Source of the DNA: Sorghum bicolor
Lineage: Eukaryota > Streptophyta > Magnoliopsida > Poales > Poaceae
Reading direction: 5' to 3'
NCBI RefSeq assembly: GCF_000003195.3
Contig: NC_012870.2
Location: forward strand, 15,678,501-15,742,500
Length of the DNA: 64,000 nt
Part shown: positions 1 through 12,683 of the stretch, in pieces
How the letters are laid out: each line of letters begins with the position of its first letter
How positions within the stretch are numbered: position 1 is the first letter of the stretch
Notes under the pieces: generated by a model
Databases searched by the model: none
Told to the model about the DNA's origin: nothing
Seen by the model: only the letters and a program-made list of their open reading frames with translations
Program-made: the position numbers and the translations under genes

Positions 1-3000
1 TGTGATATTTCTGGATCCTTTCTAAGGCAATAATGGTATATGCCTTCTCTCAAAGTATGTGGTATTTGTGGTATGAGGCATAGTGACATTGCCTTCTCTC
101 TCATCCTACTCTAATAAGGCTTTGATATCTGGAGCTCATAGGTGGGAGATAAAGTATACATACTTATAAGACATTTATTGCATAGTCAAACCATGGACCC
201 AGAGAAACAAGTCAATAAGTCAATATCAAGATGTGCATGTGTGGCAAATGGATGGTGTATGGTGATGATGGTGAAAACAATGGTGAAAGTCTAATTCTAC
301 TTTTGCTCTTTTGAGGGGATACATACCTTTCTTGCACTTTGAAGCTTTTTGAGGAAAATGAGATGCTCTATATTTTCTTTTTCTTTTCTCTCAGGTGGGT
401 ATCTTGTACCCCTAATTCTACTATCGGACACTTGTCCATTTTTACCTATCGTCTCACTTTTTCTTTTCTTCGAGGCTCCGAGCACTTGCCGCTTTTTATT
501 TCCTCGTATTCACTCTTTTTTTTCAGAGCACTCACCCTCCTGGAATAATGTAGCAAGTGGTAGTAACCAAAATATCTCGAGCATTTATTTCACGGGGAAT
601 AACAGGGATAGGATAATGTTTTTGCTTATTCTCTCGTGGATAGGAGTAGAATAATTTTGGGTGAATCTGGAGAAAGAAATGAGTGGATGTATGTGGATGC
701 GTACTTTCAGAGTAGAAGCAACATGTATGAGTGAACGTGCAAGTGAATCTTGATTTTAACCGCATGACAAGCACCTAAGGGTCTACACAGCTTGACCACA
801 CTCAATGCTCATAAGCAGTAAAAAGTAAATGAATGGTTCATAGTCTAATAAGCATGTATATATGGCTGTGGTAGGATGTTAAACTCTCATCATACAGGAA
901 CTCATCATGCAACATTTTAAAGATTTTCAAAGATAAAATTCTCCAGAATTATAGCATCTCTAGAAACAGATAAACAGCAGCTCAACCTTCCCATATCGTA
1001 TCCATTAACGACTTAGACTTTAGATCAAGTATTCTTCCCACAAGTTCAGGTTTAGAGCAAATCTTAATTCGTAACAGTCATGCCTAAACTTGAGAGAGAA
1101 TTCAATTTTGAGAGCTAGTCATGACAGAGCAACCATTCATTATTTCCATGTGAGAGCTTATCATGAGGGTTCATAGCAAACTTTATTTATTTATTTATTT
1201 AATAAACTAAGCAAAGATATATATATAAGCACAAAATCTTTATTTGGGTTTTTATGATTATGCATCTTTTTTATTATTTGAGAAAAGTATAAACGTGAAT
1301 AGAAACACTTAGCTAGATGAATGGGGGTGCTCTCCCCCAAGCTGGATCTTGACGTAATTTCTTCTGATGTAGCTAGCAGGTGGCAGAGGTGTATTTGAAT
1401 GTCGGCAGCACCCTGACAGCAATTAGGATGTCCTCCGTCTGCTAGTCTTCTTTGATATTTGAATTCTGTGAAGCTCAAATAGACAACAAAGCTTTGTGGA
1501 ACTGGTTAAGTGTTAGCATAGAATTTCTTAGCCGTTATCATGTTGAGCTTCTCTAATAAATATTCTTCGGTAGGATCATAAATTTATTTTTATATTTTCA
1601 TTTCTATAGGACAGGAATATATTTATTTTATTTTTACGCCACCACAATGAATGTACTTATGGGTTTTATGCCACGAGCATACTCACATGGGCCTTACTAT
1701 TTTTTAACATTTTTAATTTCTTTTCAAGATAGCATGATTAACTCACAAGCTATTAAGGAAAGTCAATAATTTAAGGGAAAAGGGAATGCAGAAAGGATAA
1801 ATATGGATAACTACCGATTTTACCTTTCAGCGAGGGTTTAATGTTTTAAGTCTTCTGAATAATACTTCTCGCCATGTTCATTCTTCAGGTGCGTCATTTG
1901 ATTCAGGTGTGGACCTTGACGTCTGCACCTCTTGATACGGTGTCACCCATGTTCTTCGTTTGCCCAACAGTTCGAAGTGCGGCGTTGGTAGTATCTTGCT
2001 CAGTGTGTTTGTGCTTGTAGATCCAGGTCCTTCATTTGGTGGAATCTGGGAGTTGTAAAACTCCACCATGTTTTGCTCCAAGTATACCTGCTCATAGAGA
2101 CAAGGCAGAGATCAAGTGCATGGGCCCTGTTGGTGGAAAACACCAACAGAACCAAAAGTGTATTTGTTCTTCTCTAACCTTAAGCATAGTGAGCAAGACA
2201 AATTTGATAGATAATAAGATTATGAGTGTAGTATTTAAAATATTTGTCAGATCAGATCGCTCAACCTAATGGAAAGATAATCTATCTATATTTATATATA
2301 TATCTTCCAAAGATTGAGTGTGCAACATTTTAGCTCATATGATTAGGAGTGTGGGATCACAAAGGTGGAAGGACTAAACATGTTGAATCGATTGGGTTGG
2401 TTAATTTGGAGTTATAAATCATACATGTTTGTCTCTTTATTTATGTGAACGCCAGAACCAAGGAGAAGCTTTATAAAAGTGATAGTCAAGTACCTTAAGA
2501 TGTTACCTTACTTGAAGAGTGATGGTACAGTATCACCTTGTGGAAGTTTTCCTTTCTTAGCGGTTGTGCATCATGTTTGTGGCACCCTCCATAGATCATC
2601 TCTTATGAGCTATGCCTTCCTTGTGTAAATTGTTAAACTTCATGTATCTCTCTCTTTGTCTCCAATGTGAGTTTGTCTCAGGACTTCCCAGGTCGATATT
2701 GAAAGTTTTCCTGCAGAGGTTAGTCCAACAAAATATCCAATATCTACTATAGCATACTATCGGCTCAAAGATCAACCTAGACACCATGTCTAATTTGATT
2801 TAGGAGGGAATTTTTACCTAAGCATCATGCTTAATTTAAAATCCTTTGGAAGTAAGATCATCATTCCTAAACTAAGCACCATGCTTAATTAAGAGATAAA
2901 TGAAACTACTCCAAACCTAGACATATACTAAAGCAAATAAAGGTAGCATGAAAGCATTTATAGAGATCTACTCAAATGGAGATGAAGTAGTGTGATTAGT

Positions 3001-4932
3001 ATTTAACAAATTGAGCATGTCTCAAAGGTAGGGTCAACCAACATAGCAACATGGCAAAGGATGTTTTTATGTAAAGTACTCCCCCAAGCTTGAATTTTGC
3101 AAAATTCAAGTTTGGATGAATTTAATTCAATGTTGCATGATGATTGGTTGGACATACCTTGTGTTTGTCATTCATCCGATCTTCTTGCTCCAATCCTGGA
3201 AAGGTTAGTGACAAGAATACCCAAAGGAATATTTTTACAATTATCCTTATATGCTCAACACATAAGGTAATGTTGCAAATATTTAAAAGCTCATGTTACA
3301 ATCTGATCAGTGCTTGTTTTAGGACACTAAGCTTGTCCTTGGGAAACCATTAATTTATGTGAGCGAAGTGGTTTCCCTTCCAACGCTGACCTATATCAAG
3401 ATCAACTCAACGAGATCTGCAAAATTTATTATAGACATATGCATCGACAACTGCCCTTTTAAAGTTTTTATAAATAGAAAGGAAGAGGGGGTTGGAGATC
3501 TCAAATGTGGTGATGTTGGAGAGACTAACAAATTGGGAAGATGTTGCATATGAGCGTGGAGTAAATGAAGTGACTATGAAATAAATTTCATGCTTATTAA
3601 TGTTATCTTCGTCTCCAATGTGAATGTTCGGAGTTTCTCCTGGATTGGTCATACCTATGTCCTCTTCTGTAGTTGGATGAATCTCATCTTCAAAGGGAGT
3701 CAAGAACTCACCATTTGAAATTGAGCCAAAGTTAGAATCCATTAAGGCTTCTTCCTTATCCATCCATTCTACACATTCCAGCCATTTAGAACTTGTGATC
3801 AAGACAGGGGAGTTGATAGAATCTTCTCTATGGCTTAGCTCTCCTTCTATGGCATTACTTGACATGCCATCCTTATGGTCTTCATGACTCCTATGGTTTG
3901 GTCGTCTTGATGGATTACTAGGATCATCATGAGACTTAAAAGGAGAGGGATAAGAGGGGTCTCTAAGGTCAAGGATGGATTTAGAATTTGTGAACATGGA
4001 AGGGGAGCAGATAGAATCTTCTATATGGTTTAGCTCTCCTTAACTTGATATGTCATCCTCAACTTCTTCATAACAAGAACCAGGATATTCTCTAAGAGAA
4101 CCATTATTGCAAGGATTTGAATTATCCCTGCTTGAAGGTCTCTTATGGAACCAGAAGTCTAAACCATCAGCATTTGAAAGATTTAAGGTCGGAATTCCTT
4201 CCTCCCTTGGAGAATTTTGGGATATTGATGGTTTAGGATCGATAGCTAAAGTTTGGAATTGAAGTGGTTGTGATCTGGCTATCGAAACTTTTTCTTCTTG
4301 TCTAGGAACTAGTTCTTTCTCTTTCTCAGGGATATAAATGCTAGGAAATTTTCCACTCAATGAATCAATTAAATCCCTAGCTTCACTAGTACGTAGGTGA
4401 TAGAAGGATCCTCTAGAGGCTGTATTCGCGGTTTGCTTATTTTCCCTACTAAGGCCCTCAAAAAAGTGAATTGGAAGAACTTCTTCTGGAATAGAAAGCT
4501 TTGGGCCAGTGAGAGTAAGGTTAATAAAGCGGTCCCATGATTTGTCGAGAGATTCTTCTTCCAGTTGTCTAAAAGAAAGAATCTCACGCCGAAGTTCCAC
4601 CACTTTGGAGATTGGAAAATATTTAAAAAGAAAACTATTATATAACTCCTTCCAATCTCCATAAACACTCCCTACTTTGAGTTTGTACCAATGTTTAGCT
4701 TTTCCTGTTAAAGAGAACGGAAAGAGCTTCCATTTAAGGGTCTCATCGGACATGCCTTCTATGCGAAGGAGGTCACAGACTCGATAAAACTCTCTTAGGT
4801 GTGTGTATGGGTTTTCCTTACCTTCTCCTGAGAAAGGTTGTTTTTGAACAAATTCTATGTATTCGGGGTCTATCTCAAAACTAGATGTCATGATAGGCTT
4901 TGAAGATTTTGGTGGTTCGAGATGTGTGCCCG
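1..4932 (-). mobile_element. Interior of minus-strand Ty3-type LTR element A (left part, 3' end outside window)
   Basis: This stretch reads on the minus strand as the interior of an LTR element. It is an imperfect reverse complement of the interior of element B (about 6136-10985), including the gag C-terminus, protease-region text and two copies of the purine motif GCTTGGGGGAG (seen here as CTCCCCCAAGC at 1332-1342 and 3079-3089). It stops at base 1 at a point matching about 300 bases before B's 3' LTR, so A's own 3' LTR should lie just left of the window. A continues on the far side of element B at 12497 (leader, tRNA-Asp primer site and 5' LTR remnant). No reverse transcriptase or integrase is visible, so A looks non-autonomous. 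Confidence 0.85.
3407..4891 (-). pseudogene. gag gene of element A with one in-frame stop
   Basis: Starting at the ATG at 4891, the frame encodes a Ty3-type Gag (Retrotrans_gag-like core). The pattern includes an N-terminal region with a KWKLFPFSLTGKAKHWY motif, followed by the alpha-helical core expected of plant Ty3 Gag. The frame stays open to 3407 except for one TAA at 4040-4042. Just after the stop, the residues GELNHIEDSI resemble GELSHREDSI about 50 residues further on, so a small internal duplication plus a short deletion probably created the stop. The C-terminal block (NITTFEISNPLFLSIY near the end) is shared with element B. Gag would form the virus-like particle in the cytoplasm. 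The copy is probably inactive. Confidence 0.75.
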
Positions 4933-6135
4933 TTGTTGACGGTCCTTAAGTACCAAATATAATCATCAAATAAATAAAGTAAAGGATCCAAATGCAACCA
5001 ACACCCAGACTTAGGGTTTTATCTGACAGAATTCCACGAGTTTTGGTGTTTGTCTATTTCTGCAGGGGGTTATCAGGAAATACGGAAGAAAAGCCCACAC
5101 GTCGGGTTTACATAGAGATATTAACATGCCGTGCAATTTCTATCATCTAGAAGACTCTAGAAGCCACGAGAACGAACGAGAAGGCGAACGGGCCCGGGGG
5201 CAGGGCGCCGCCCTGACCTGGATTCGATTCAGAACTCTCTTCGCGGACTAAGCTCCACCGACCTAAAGGATCAAGGATGTTCAATCAATGTTGGTTTGAT
5301 CCAATGGCTCATGTTCACTTGAGGGGACTATAAAACAAGACCCCCTGGCCCCTGGAGGAGACAAGTTCATCATAGAGTTGAGAGGAGCCCTCGAAGGAAT
5401 ACCTCTCCTCTAAATAAAATTTCTTTTAGGCTTAGCATCCAATGTGAGTAGAATTAGATCTTCTAGTTTCTACTAGATTGAGAGAGATAGAGTGGAGGTG
5501 TAGATCGGAGGAAGCCTGGCCTGTCGGTGTCTACTCTGAGGTTGTACCTGCGGGATCAAGTCTTCTAACCCGAGGCTTGCTCCTAGGATTCTTCAGTAAT
5601 TCGACTTCTAATTCTAGTAAGTTCTTGTTTTATTGTTCTTTGGTTTATGAGTTTACTTTAATCTCTTCCGTTGAGTATTAGAGTAATCATTGCTAGCGTA
5701 AACGTGGTGTTTAGGCTAGGGTACTCATAGATATCCCCTGACTAGCTGGACCATGGTAGTAGCGAGGAATGTGACATTTTTCGAGTTACCTTTGCATCTC
5801 ATATCTCGTTAGCAGGACGGGTAGGTTTATAGGTGCGGGTCGAACATCCTTTGTGGTGTCTAGATTCCGTAAGCTTCCCCAATAGAACAGTAGATCATCC
5901 TTACCAAGGTTAGAACGAGACTACAGTTGCAGTCTTCTCTATACATCGCTCACATCGAGAAACATTCTTTGTAGCCTAAAGGGATAGTAGCGATAGATTT
6001 GGTTAGTCAGATGCACCCTTTCTCCTAGTGGTAAAAATATAAATACGATAACTCTGGATAACCTCCCGGGTGAAATGCTCACCGATATCCGTGCGCTTGC
6101 GGATCATTTTCTGATTGCGTTACCAAATATCAACA
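4933..6135 (+). repeat. 5' LTR of element B
   Basis: This 1203-base LTR matches the 3' copy at 11289-12496 over its whole length with scattered substitutions and small indels. It starts TGTTGA and ends TCAACA. A TATA box (TATAAAA, 5330-5336) follows the phrase GAGGGGAC and probably marks the retroelement promoter. Short reading frames within it occur in both LTR copies and are not genes. Confidence 0.92.
5330..5336 (+). promoter_or_regulatory. TATA box of element B 5' LTR
   Basis: TATAAAA occurs about 400 bases into the LTR and is conserved at 11690-11696 in the 3' LTR. Its position between U3-like and R/U5-like sequence suits the start of retroelement transcription. The assignment is by position only. 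Confidence 0.55.
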
Positions 6136-6143
6136 AGCATTTC

Positions 6144-6161
6144 TGGCGCCGTTGCCGGGGA
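6144..6161 (+). other. Primer binding site, tRNA-Asp type
   Basis: TGGCGCCGTTGCCGGGGA begins 8 bases after the 5' LTR. It is the reverse complement of the 3' end of plant tRNA-Asp (TCCCCGGCAACGGCGCCA, CCA included). This is where minus-strand DNA synthesis would start. The same site occurs in element A at 12684-12701. Confidence 0.88.
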
Positions 6162-6248
6162 GAAAGACGGTTTGCTGAGATAACTTTAAGTCTTGCTATT
6201 ATCTTGTATTATACTTTTATACTTTTATTCTTTTATCTTTTTATCTTT

Positions 6249-7190
6249 ATGGATAACTCTGATTCCATACCTATTATTAAATTCTTTGCACCTTCGGTGA
6301 CCAGCCATAGACCATGGGAGTCAACAAGTCCTACCCCTAATTATGATCTGTGTCCGAAGTTGATTGCGATAGGTCAAAACCAACCCTTTTCCATAGCCGA
6401 GGTCCTATCTTTTAATCAAAAAGATAATAAACTTTTAGCTACACCTAGAGAATCTGTTAATCTTTCTATAAATTCTGGTTTAAACCTAGCCCTACAAGAC
6501 CATGTTTTTTCTCGATATTTTCACATTGGTCTTAATCATATACCCTTTGGTAGAGGCTTTCTTTCTTTATCTGTTAGTAAAGGAAGGTATGTCTTCATTC
6601 GTGGACATCCTTCTTGCACTAGTCTTCATAGAAAAATCTTAGAGATAGAGAAGGATTCATCTCCCAGACGAGGAAAGGAAGTTTCAATAGCCAATTTCCA
6701 AACATTTCAATCCCATGATTCGGCTATCCATCCCATCCTTGAGCTTAATAATTTATACTATGCTCTTTCTCTTGAACCTCCCGATAATCCTATGAATCTC
6801 TCTAGACATCCCATGCATAAGAGTCATCAAGACCACAAGGAGGATCGAGAAGAGCAACATCAATGGCTAGAGGGCATTAAAAATCCATGTGCTATCACCA
6901 TTGAATGGATAGATAAAACAAACTTGAGAGACAATCCTAGAGGAATTTTAAGCATTCATGAAGAATCATCCTTGGAGTTTGAGAATGAGAGAAACAACAG
7001 TGAGCATGGAAGTTATTTCATAAATACCTCACCAAGTCCTTGCTCATATAAAACATCTCCTCAATCAATTGGTCTCTCCAACATCACCACATTTGAGATC
7101 TCCAACCCTCTCTTCCTTTCTATTTATAACAACTTTAAAAGAGCGGTTGTCGATGCATATGTCTATTATAAATATTGCAGATCTCGTTGA
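6249..7190 (+). pseudogene. gag-derived reading frame of element B (core deleted)
   Basis: An open frame of 313 codons starts at the ATG at 6249, just after the primer site. Its last ~40 residues match the C-terminus of element A's gag frame (shared text around NITTFEISNPLFLSIY). Its first half does not contain the Retrotrans_gag core found in A, so this copy seems to have lost or replaced the core. The frame is uninterrupted, so a protein could be made, but the usual Gag functions are doubtful. No zinc knuckle was seen. The family identity is inferred from the shared C-terminus and its location. Confidence 0.6.
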
Positions 7191-8765
7191 GTTGATCTTG
7201 ATATAAGTCAGCGTTGGAGGGGAAACCACTTCACCGACATAAATTGATGGTGTCCCAAGGACAAGCTTAGTGTCCTAAAACAAGCACTTATTAGATCATA
7301 ACATGAACTTCTAATTATTTGCAACATTGCCTTGTGTATTGAGCATATAAAGATAGTTGTAGAAATATTCCTTCAGGTATTCTTGTCACTAACCTTTCCA
7401 GGATTGGAGCAAGAAGACCGGATGAATGACAAGCACAAGGTATGTCCAACCAATCATCATACAACATTGAATTAAATTCATCCAAACTTGAATTTTGCAA
7501 AATTCAAGCTTGGGGGAGTACTTTACATAAAAAACATCCTTTACCATGTTGCTATGTTGGTTGTCCCTACCTTTGAAACATGCTTGATTTGTTAAATACT
7601 AGTCACACTACTTCTCCACTTGAGTAGATCTCTATAAATGCCATCATGCTACCTATGTTTATCTTAAGTAAGTGTTGGTTTGGAAGTACTGGACATACTT
7701 CCATTGGCATTTAAATTAAGCATGGTGCTTAGGTTAAATAGCCTTCCTTAATCTAATTAGACATGGAGTCTAGTTTGGTTACTGAACTAAAAACTGCTTG
7801 AGTAGGCATTGGTATATTTTGTCGGACTAACCCCTGCAGGAAAACTTTCAATATCAACCTGGGAAGTCCTGAGATACAAACTCATTGGAGACAAAGGAGA
7901 CACATGAAGTTTAACGATTTGCACAAGGAAGACATAGCTCATTCATCATAGAGAGATGATCCATGGAACGAGATAAAAACACAGTGCACAACCGCTAAGA
8001 AAGGAAAGCTTCCACAAGGTGATACTGTACCATCACTCTTCAATTAAGGTAACATCTTAAAGTACTTGATTATCACTTTTATAAGCTTCTCCTTGGTTCT
8101 GGTGTTCACATAAGATAAAGAGACAAACATGTATGATTTGTAACTCCAAATTAAGCAACCCAATTAATTCAACATGTTTAGTCCTTTAATCTTTGTTCTT
8201 ATTCGTAATCCCACAATCCTAATCATATAAGCTAAAATGTTGCACATTCAATCTTTGGAAGATATAAACAAAACATAAATATAGATAGATTATCTTTCCA
8301 TTAGGTTGAGCCATCTGATCTAACAAATGCTACACTCATGATCCATCAACTTTGTCTTGCTCACTATGCTTAAGGTTAGAGAAGAACAAATACACTTTTG
8401 GTTCTATTGGTGTTCTCCACCTACAGGGCCCATGCACTTGATCTTTGCCTTGTCTCTATGAATAGGACACTTCAAGCAAAACATGGAGGAGTTTTACAAC
8501 TCCCAGACTCCACCAAGTGAAGGACCTAGATCTACGAGCATAAACACACTGAGCAGGATATTGCCAACACTGCACTTCGAACTACTGGGCAAACGAAGAA
8601 CATGGGTGACACTGTATCAAGAAGTGCAGACGTCAAGGTCCACACCTAATCAAATGATGCACCTAAAGGATGAAGACAGTGAGAAGTCATGTCCAGAAGA
8701 CTTAAAACATTGGATCCTTGTCGGAGGAGGTCAAGATCGTCGACTCAAGTCTCCTTTCCTAGAAG
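7191..8765 (+). other. Non-coding interior of element B, part 1
   Basis: No credible protein was found in this stretch. It matches element A's interior (about 1900-3400) in reverse complement, so it belongs to the element. It contains an internal copy of the purine motif GCTTGGGGGAG at 7508-7518, identical to the motif used next to the 3' LTR. Confidence 0.7.
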
Positions 8766-9139
8766 GACGACCTTGGTGTTCCAAGCATCGAGTGCACAAT
8801 CAATGGATACTCTTTTCAGAAGACACTCTACGACATCGGATCTGATGACAACATAATAGCCACAGTCACTTATCACCTCCTGCATGGAACCATGCTCCTA
8901 CAACCAAGATACATTCAGCTCCAGACGATTTTCAGGTCATTGACATGGGAGAAGACGAGTATGATCCACCCACCATCCTTGGAAGACCGTTCCTCAACAC
9001 TATCAAAGCCATCATCTATATTGAAATTGGAGAAGTCCACATGCACTTCCCTCTGAAGAAGGCGACGCAACTGAAACGAGAGGAGGCAAATCATCAAGGA
9101 CGGATGGGCAGACTACGAAGGAGAAGTGGTAAGGTCTGA
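8766..9139 (+). pseudogene. Aspartic protease remnant of element B
   Basis: Two frames joined by a shift near 8925 read as a retroelement aspartic protease. The first carries CTINGYSFQKTLYDIGSDD, where the expected catalytic motif would be D-(T/L)-G-A. The second carries EYDPPTILGRPFLNT followed by AIIYIEIGEVHMHFP, which matches the conserved ILGRPFL block near the protease C-terminus. The alanine of the catalytic motif is replaced by serine and the frame is broken, so activity is unlikely. A related but more decayed text lies on the minus strand in element A. Confidence 0.6.
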
Positions 9140-11276
9140 AGACATACAGCTTGAACAGAACTGTCCTGAGGAAACCGTAGTACCGAATCAGAAAGAGAAG
9201 ATAGTTATACACGAAGAGGAGACGCTGCCGGAACCACCGACTACGCCATCCAGCGAATCCCAAGATGACTGAGAAAACGGAGAGTCCCATTCGGAGGACT
9301 TAAAAACACTGAACGCCTTGCCAAGAGGTAAACCTGGTAGTTATCTTTTTTTCCTTTCAACTATTTAAAATAGTTTGCTTAGTTAATCAGGTTCATATCA
9401 TCTCGAAAAGAAAATAAAAATGTTAAAAATAGTAAGCCCCATGTGAGTATGCTCATGGCATAAAACCCATAGGTACATTCAATGTGGTGGCATAAAATAA
9501 ATATGTTTTCATCTTACAATAAAAATATAAAAATAAATTTATGATCCTACTAAAGAGAGTAACATTTATTAGGAGGAATCTCAATATGATAAAGGCTAAG
9601 AGATATTTATGCTAACACTTAACCAGTTCCACAAAGCTTTGTTGTCTATTTGAGCTCCACAGAATTCAAGGATCAAAGAAGGCTAGCAGACGGAGGACAT
9701 CCTAATCGCTGTCAGGGTGCTGCCGATATTCAAATACACCTCCACCACCTGCTAGCTACATCAGAAGAAATTACATCAAAATCCAGCTTGGGGGAGAGCA
9801 CCCCCATTTATCCAGCTAAGTGTTTCTACTCGCATTTATACTTTACTCAAATAATAAGATTTTGTGCTTTTATATATATCTTTGCTTAGTTTGCTAAATA
9901 AATAAATAAAGTTTGCTATGAACCCTCATGATAATCTCTCACATGGAAATGATGAATAGTTGCTCTGCCATGACTAGTTCTTAGAATTGAACTCTCTCTC
10001 AAGTTTAGGCACAACTGTTATAATTTAAACCTGCTCTAAACCTGAACTTGTGGGAACAATACTTGATCTAAAGTCTAAGTCGTTAACGGATATGATATGG
10101 GAAGGTTGAGCTGTTGTTTATCTGTTCCTAGAGATGCTAGAATTCTGGAGAATTTTATGTTTGAAAAATCTTTAAAACATCACATGATGAGTTCCTGTAT
10201 GATGAGAGTTTAAAATCCTACCACAGCCATATATACATGCTTATTAGACTTTGAGCCACACATCTAAAGTCTAAGTACGCATCCACATACATCCACTCAT
10301 TTCCATCTCCAGATTCACCCAAAAGTATTCTACTCCTAATCCGGGAGAGAATAGCCAAAAACATTATCCTATCCCTGTTACTCCCTGTGGAATAAATGCT
10401 CGAGTTATCTTGGTTACTACCACTTGCTATATTATTTCAGGAGATGAGTGCTCTAAAAAAAGAGAGAAGAGGATACGAGGAAATAAAAAGGGGCAAGTGC
10501 CCGGAACCTCGAAAGAAAAGAAAACGTGAGACGAGAGGTAAAAATTGACAAGTGTCCGACAGTAGAATTAGGGGTACAAGATACCCACCTGAGTGGAAAG
10601 ATAAAAAAAATATAGAGCATCTCATTCTCCTCAAAAAGCTTCAAAGTGCAAGAAAGGTATGTATCCCCTTAAAAGAGCAAAAGTAGAATTAGACTTTCAC
10701 CATTGTTATCACCATCATCACCATACACCATTCACTCGCCACACATACACATCTTGATTTGACTTATTGCCTTGTTCTTCTGGATCCATGGTTTGACTAT
10801 GCAATAAATGTCTTATAAGTATGTATTAGCTGTCTCCCACCTATGAGCTCTAGATATCAAAACCTTATTAGAATAGGGTGAGAGAGAAAGCAATATCACT
10901 ATGCCTTATACCAAAAATACCACATACTTCGAGAGAAGGCATATACCATTACTGCCTTGGTGAGGATCCAGAAATACCACAAAAGAGAGACTAGAGAGAG
11001 TCATACAAGGAATCTCTGAGTTTTATTTGAAAATCTGCAAAAACTCCAGAGCTATAGCTGATCAAGAATAAGAGACATGGCGCTTGACTAGACCGTTCTA
11101 TCTTTTAACTGCTCAAGACACAAGTGACAGTTACAAACCCATGGTGAAAGGTAAAATGAGTAAGTTTTAAGTTTTAACAATTTACTCTAACTCAGAGATA
11201 AGATCTTACTTTTAAGGCATGAAACCACTGCAGAAACTCTTGAGTTCATCCTTGCTTAGGGACGAGCAAGAGGTAG
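9140..11276 (+). other. Non-coding interior of element B, part 2
   Basis: No polymerase domains were found. Around 9650-9889 there is a short block whose translation (including GGHPN, LATSEEIT and SLGESTP) is also readable in element A at 1191-1478 on the minus strand. It has no ATG at its start, and a second internal purine motif lies at 9786-9796. The rest matches A's interior in reverse complement. Confidence 0.65.
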
Positions 11277-11287
11277 GCTTGGGGGAG
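11277..11287 (+). other. Polypurine tract of element B
   Basis: GCTTGGGGGAG ends one base before the 3' LTR (11289), the expected site for priming plus-strand DNA. Identical copies occur inside the element at 7508-7518 and 9786-9796. Confidence 0.8.
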
Positions 11288-11288
11288 T

Positions 11289-12496
11289 TGTTGACGGTCC
11301 TTAAGTACCAAATATAATCATCAAATAAATAAAGAAAAGGATCCAAATGCAACCAACACCCAGACTTAGGGTTTTATCTAATAGAATTCCATGAGTTTTG
11401 GTGTTTGTCTATTTCTGCAGGGGGTTATCAGGAAATACGGAAGAAAGGCCCACACGTCGGGTTTACATAGAGATATTAACGTGCCACGCAATTTTCTATC
11501 ATCTAGAAGACTCCAGAAGCCACGGGAACGAACGAGAAGGCGAACGGGCCCGGGGGCAGGGCGCCCGCCCTGACCTGGATTCGATTCAGAACTCTCTTCG
11601 CGGACTAAGCTCCACCGACCTAAAGGATCAAGGATAACCGTCCAATCAATGTCGGTTTGATCCAATGGCTCACGTTCACTTGAGGGGACTATAAAACCAG
11701 ACCCCCTGGCCCCTGGAGGAGACAAGTTCATCATAGAGTTGAGAGGAGCCCTCGAAGGAATACCTCTCCTCTAAATAAAATTTCTTTTAGGCTTAGCATC
11801 CAATGTGAGTAGAATTAGATCTTCTAGTTTCTACTAGATTGAGAGAGATAGAGTGGAGGTGTAGATCGGAGGAAGCCCCGCCTGTCGGTGTCTACTCCGA
11901 GGTTGTACCTGCGGGATCAAGTCTTCTGTCCCGAGGCTTGCTCCTAGGATTCTTCAGTAATTCGACTTCTAATTCTGGTAAGTTCTTGTTTTATTGTTCT
12001 TTGGTTTATGAGTTTACTTTAATCTCTTCCGGTTGAGTATTAGAGTAATCATTGCTAGCGTAAACGTGGTGTTTAGGCTAGGGTACTAATAGATATCCCT
12101 TGACTAGCTGGACCGTGGTAGTAGCGAAGAATGTGACATTTCTGAGTTACCTTTGCATCCCATATCTCGTTAGCAGGACGGGTAGGTTTATAGGTACGGG
12201 TTGAACATCCATTGTGGTGTCTAGATTCCGTAAGCTTCCCCAATAGAACAGTAGATCATCCTTACCAAGGTTAGAACGAGACTACGGTTGCAGTCTTCTC
12301 TATACATCGCTCACATCGAGAAACATTCTTTGTAGCCTAATGGGATAGTAGCAATAGATTTGGTTAGTCAGATGCACCCTTTCTCCCAGTGGTAAAAATA
12401 TAAATACGATAACTCTGGATAACCTCTCGGGTGAAATGCTCACTGATATCTGTGCGCTTGCGGATCATTTTCTGACTGCATTACCAAATATCAACA
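11289..12496 (+). repeat. 3' LTR of element B
   Basis: This 1208-base partner of 4933-6135 starts TGTTGACGGTCC and ends TATCAACA. A TATA box lies at 11690-11696. It is followed by the second copy of the target duplication (CCTGT, 12497-12501), after which element A resumes. Confidence 0.92.
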
Positions 12497-12501
12497 CCTG
12501 T

Positions 12502-12683
12502 AGGTCTATGAAATTCGTAGATAGACATGTTTGAATTTATGATAGACCAGAGATCAAGGATTAGATTAGAAGAAAGAATAGCAGAGATAAGGCAAAGGAT
12601 AAAAGGGAAAATATATATATATATATATATATTATTTTTTTAGGAAATGATAAAGCTAGTTCGTAGTCAACTCAGCAACCGTT
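12502..12683 (-). other. Leader of element A
   Basis: This is the untranslated leader between A's primer site and its gag gene, split from the gag gene by element B. It contains an AT dinucleotide run around 12612-12632. No gene was found. Confidence 0.65.

Larger units (their letters stand above)
4933..12496 (+). mobile_element. Complete non-autonomous Ty3-type LTR retrotransposon B, inserted in A
   Basis: Two long direct repeats start TGTTGACGGTCC and end TATCAACA, so the termini are TGTTGA/TCAACA. They flank a ~5.15-kb interior with a tRNA-Asp primer site next to the 5' LTR and a purine tract next to the 3' LTR. Five-base target duplications flank the element: CCCGT at 4928-4932 and CCTGT at 12497-12501, with one mismatch. 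The LTRs are nearly identical by eye, so the insertion is fairly recent. The interior has only a gag-derived reading frame and a decayed protease region. I found no reverse transcriptase, RNase H or integrase, so it must depend on enzymes from another element. It sits in the leader of element A in the opposite orientation. Confidence 0.92.

Noticed and set aside
5478..5681. A small frame also present at 11839-12036
   Set aside because: Both copies are the same stretch of the two LTRs of element B and are unlikely to encode a protein.
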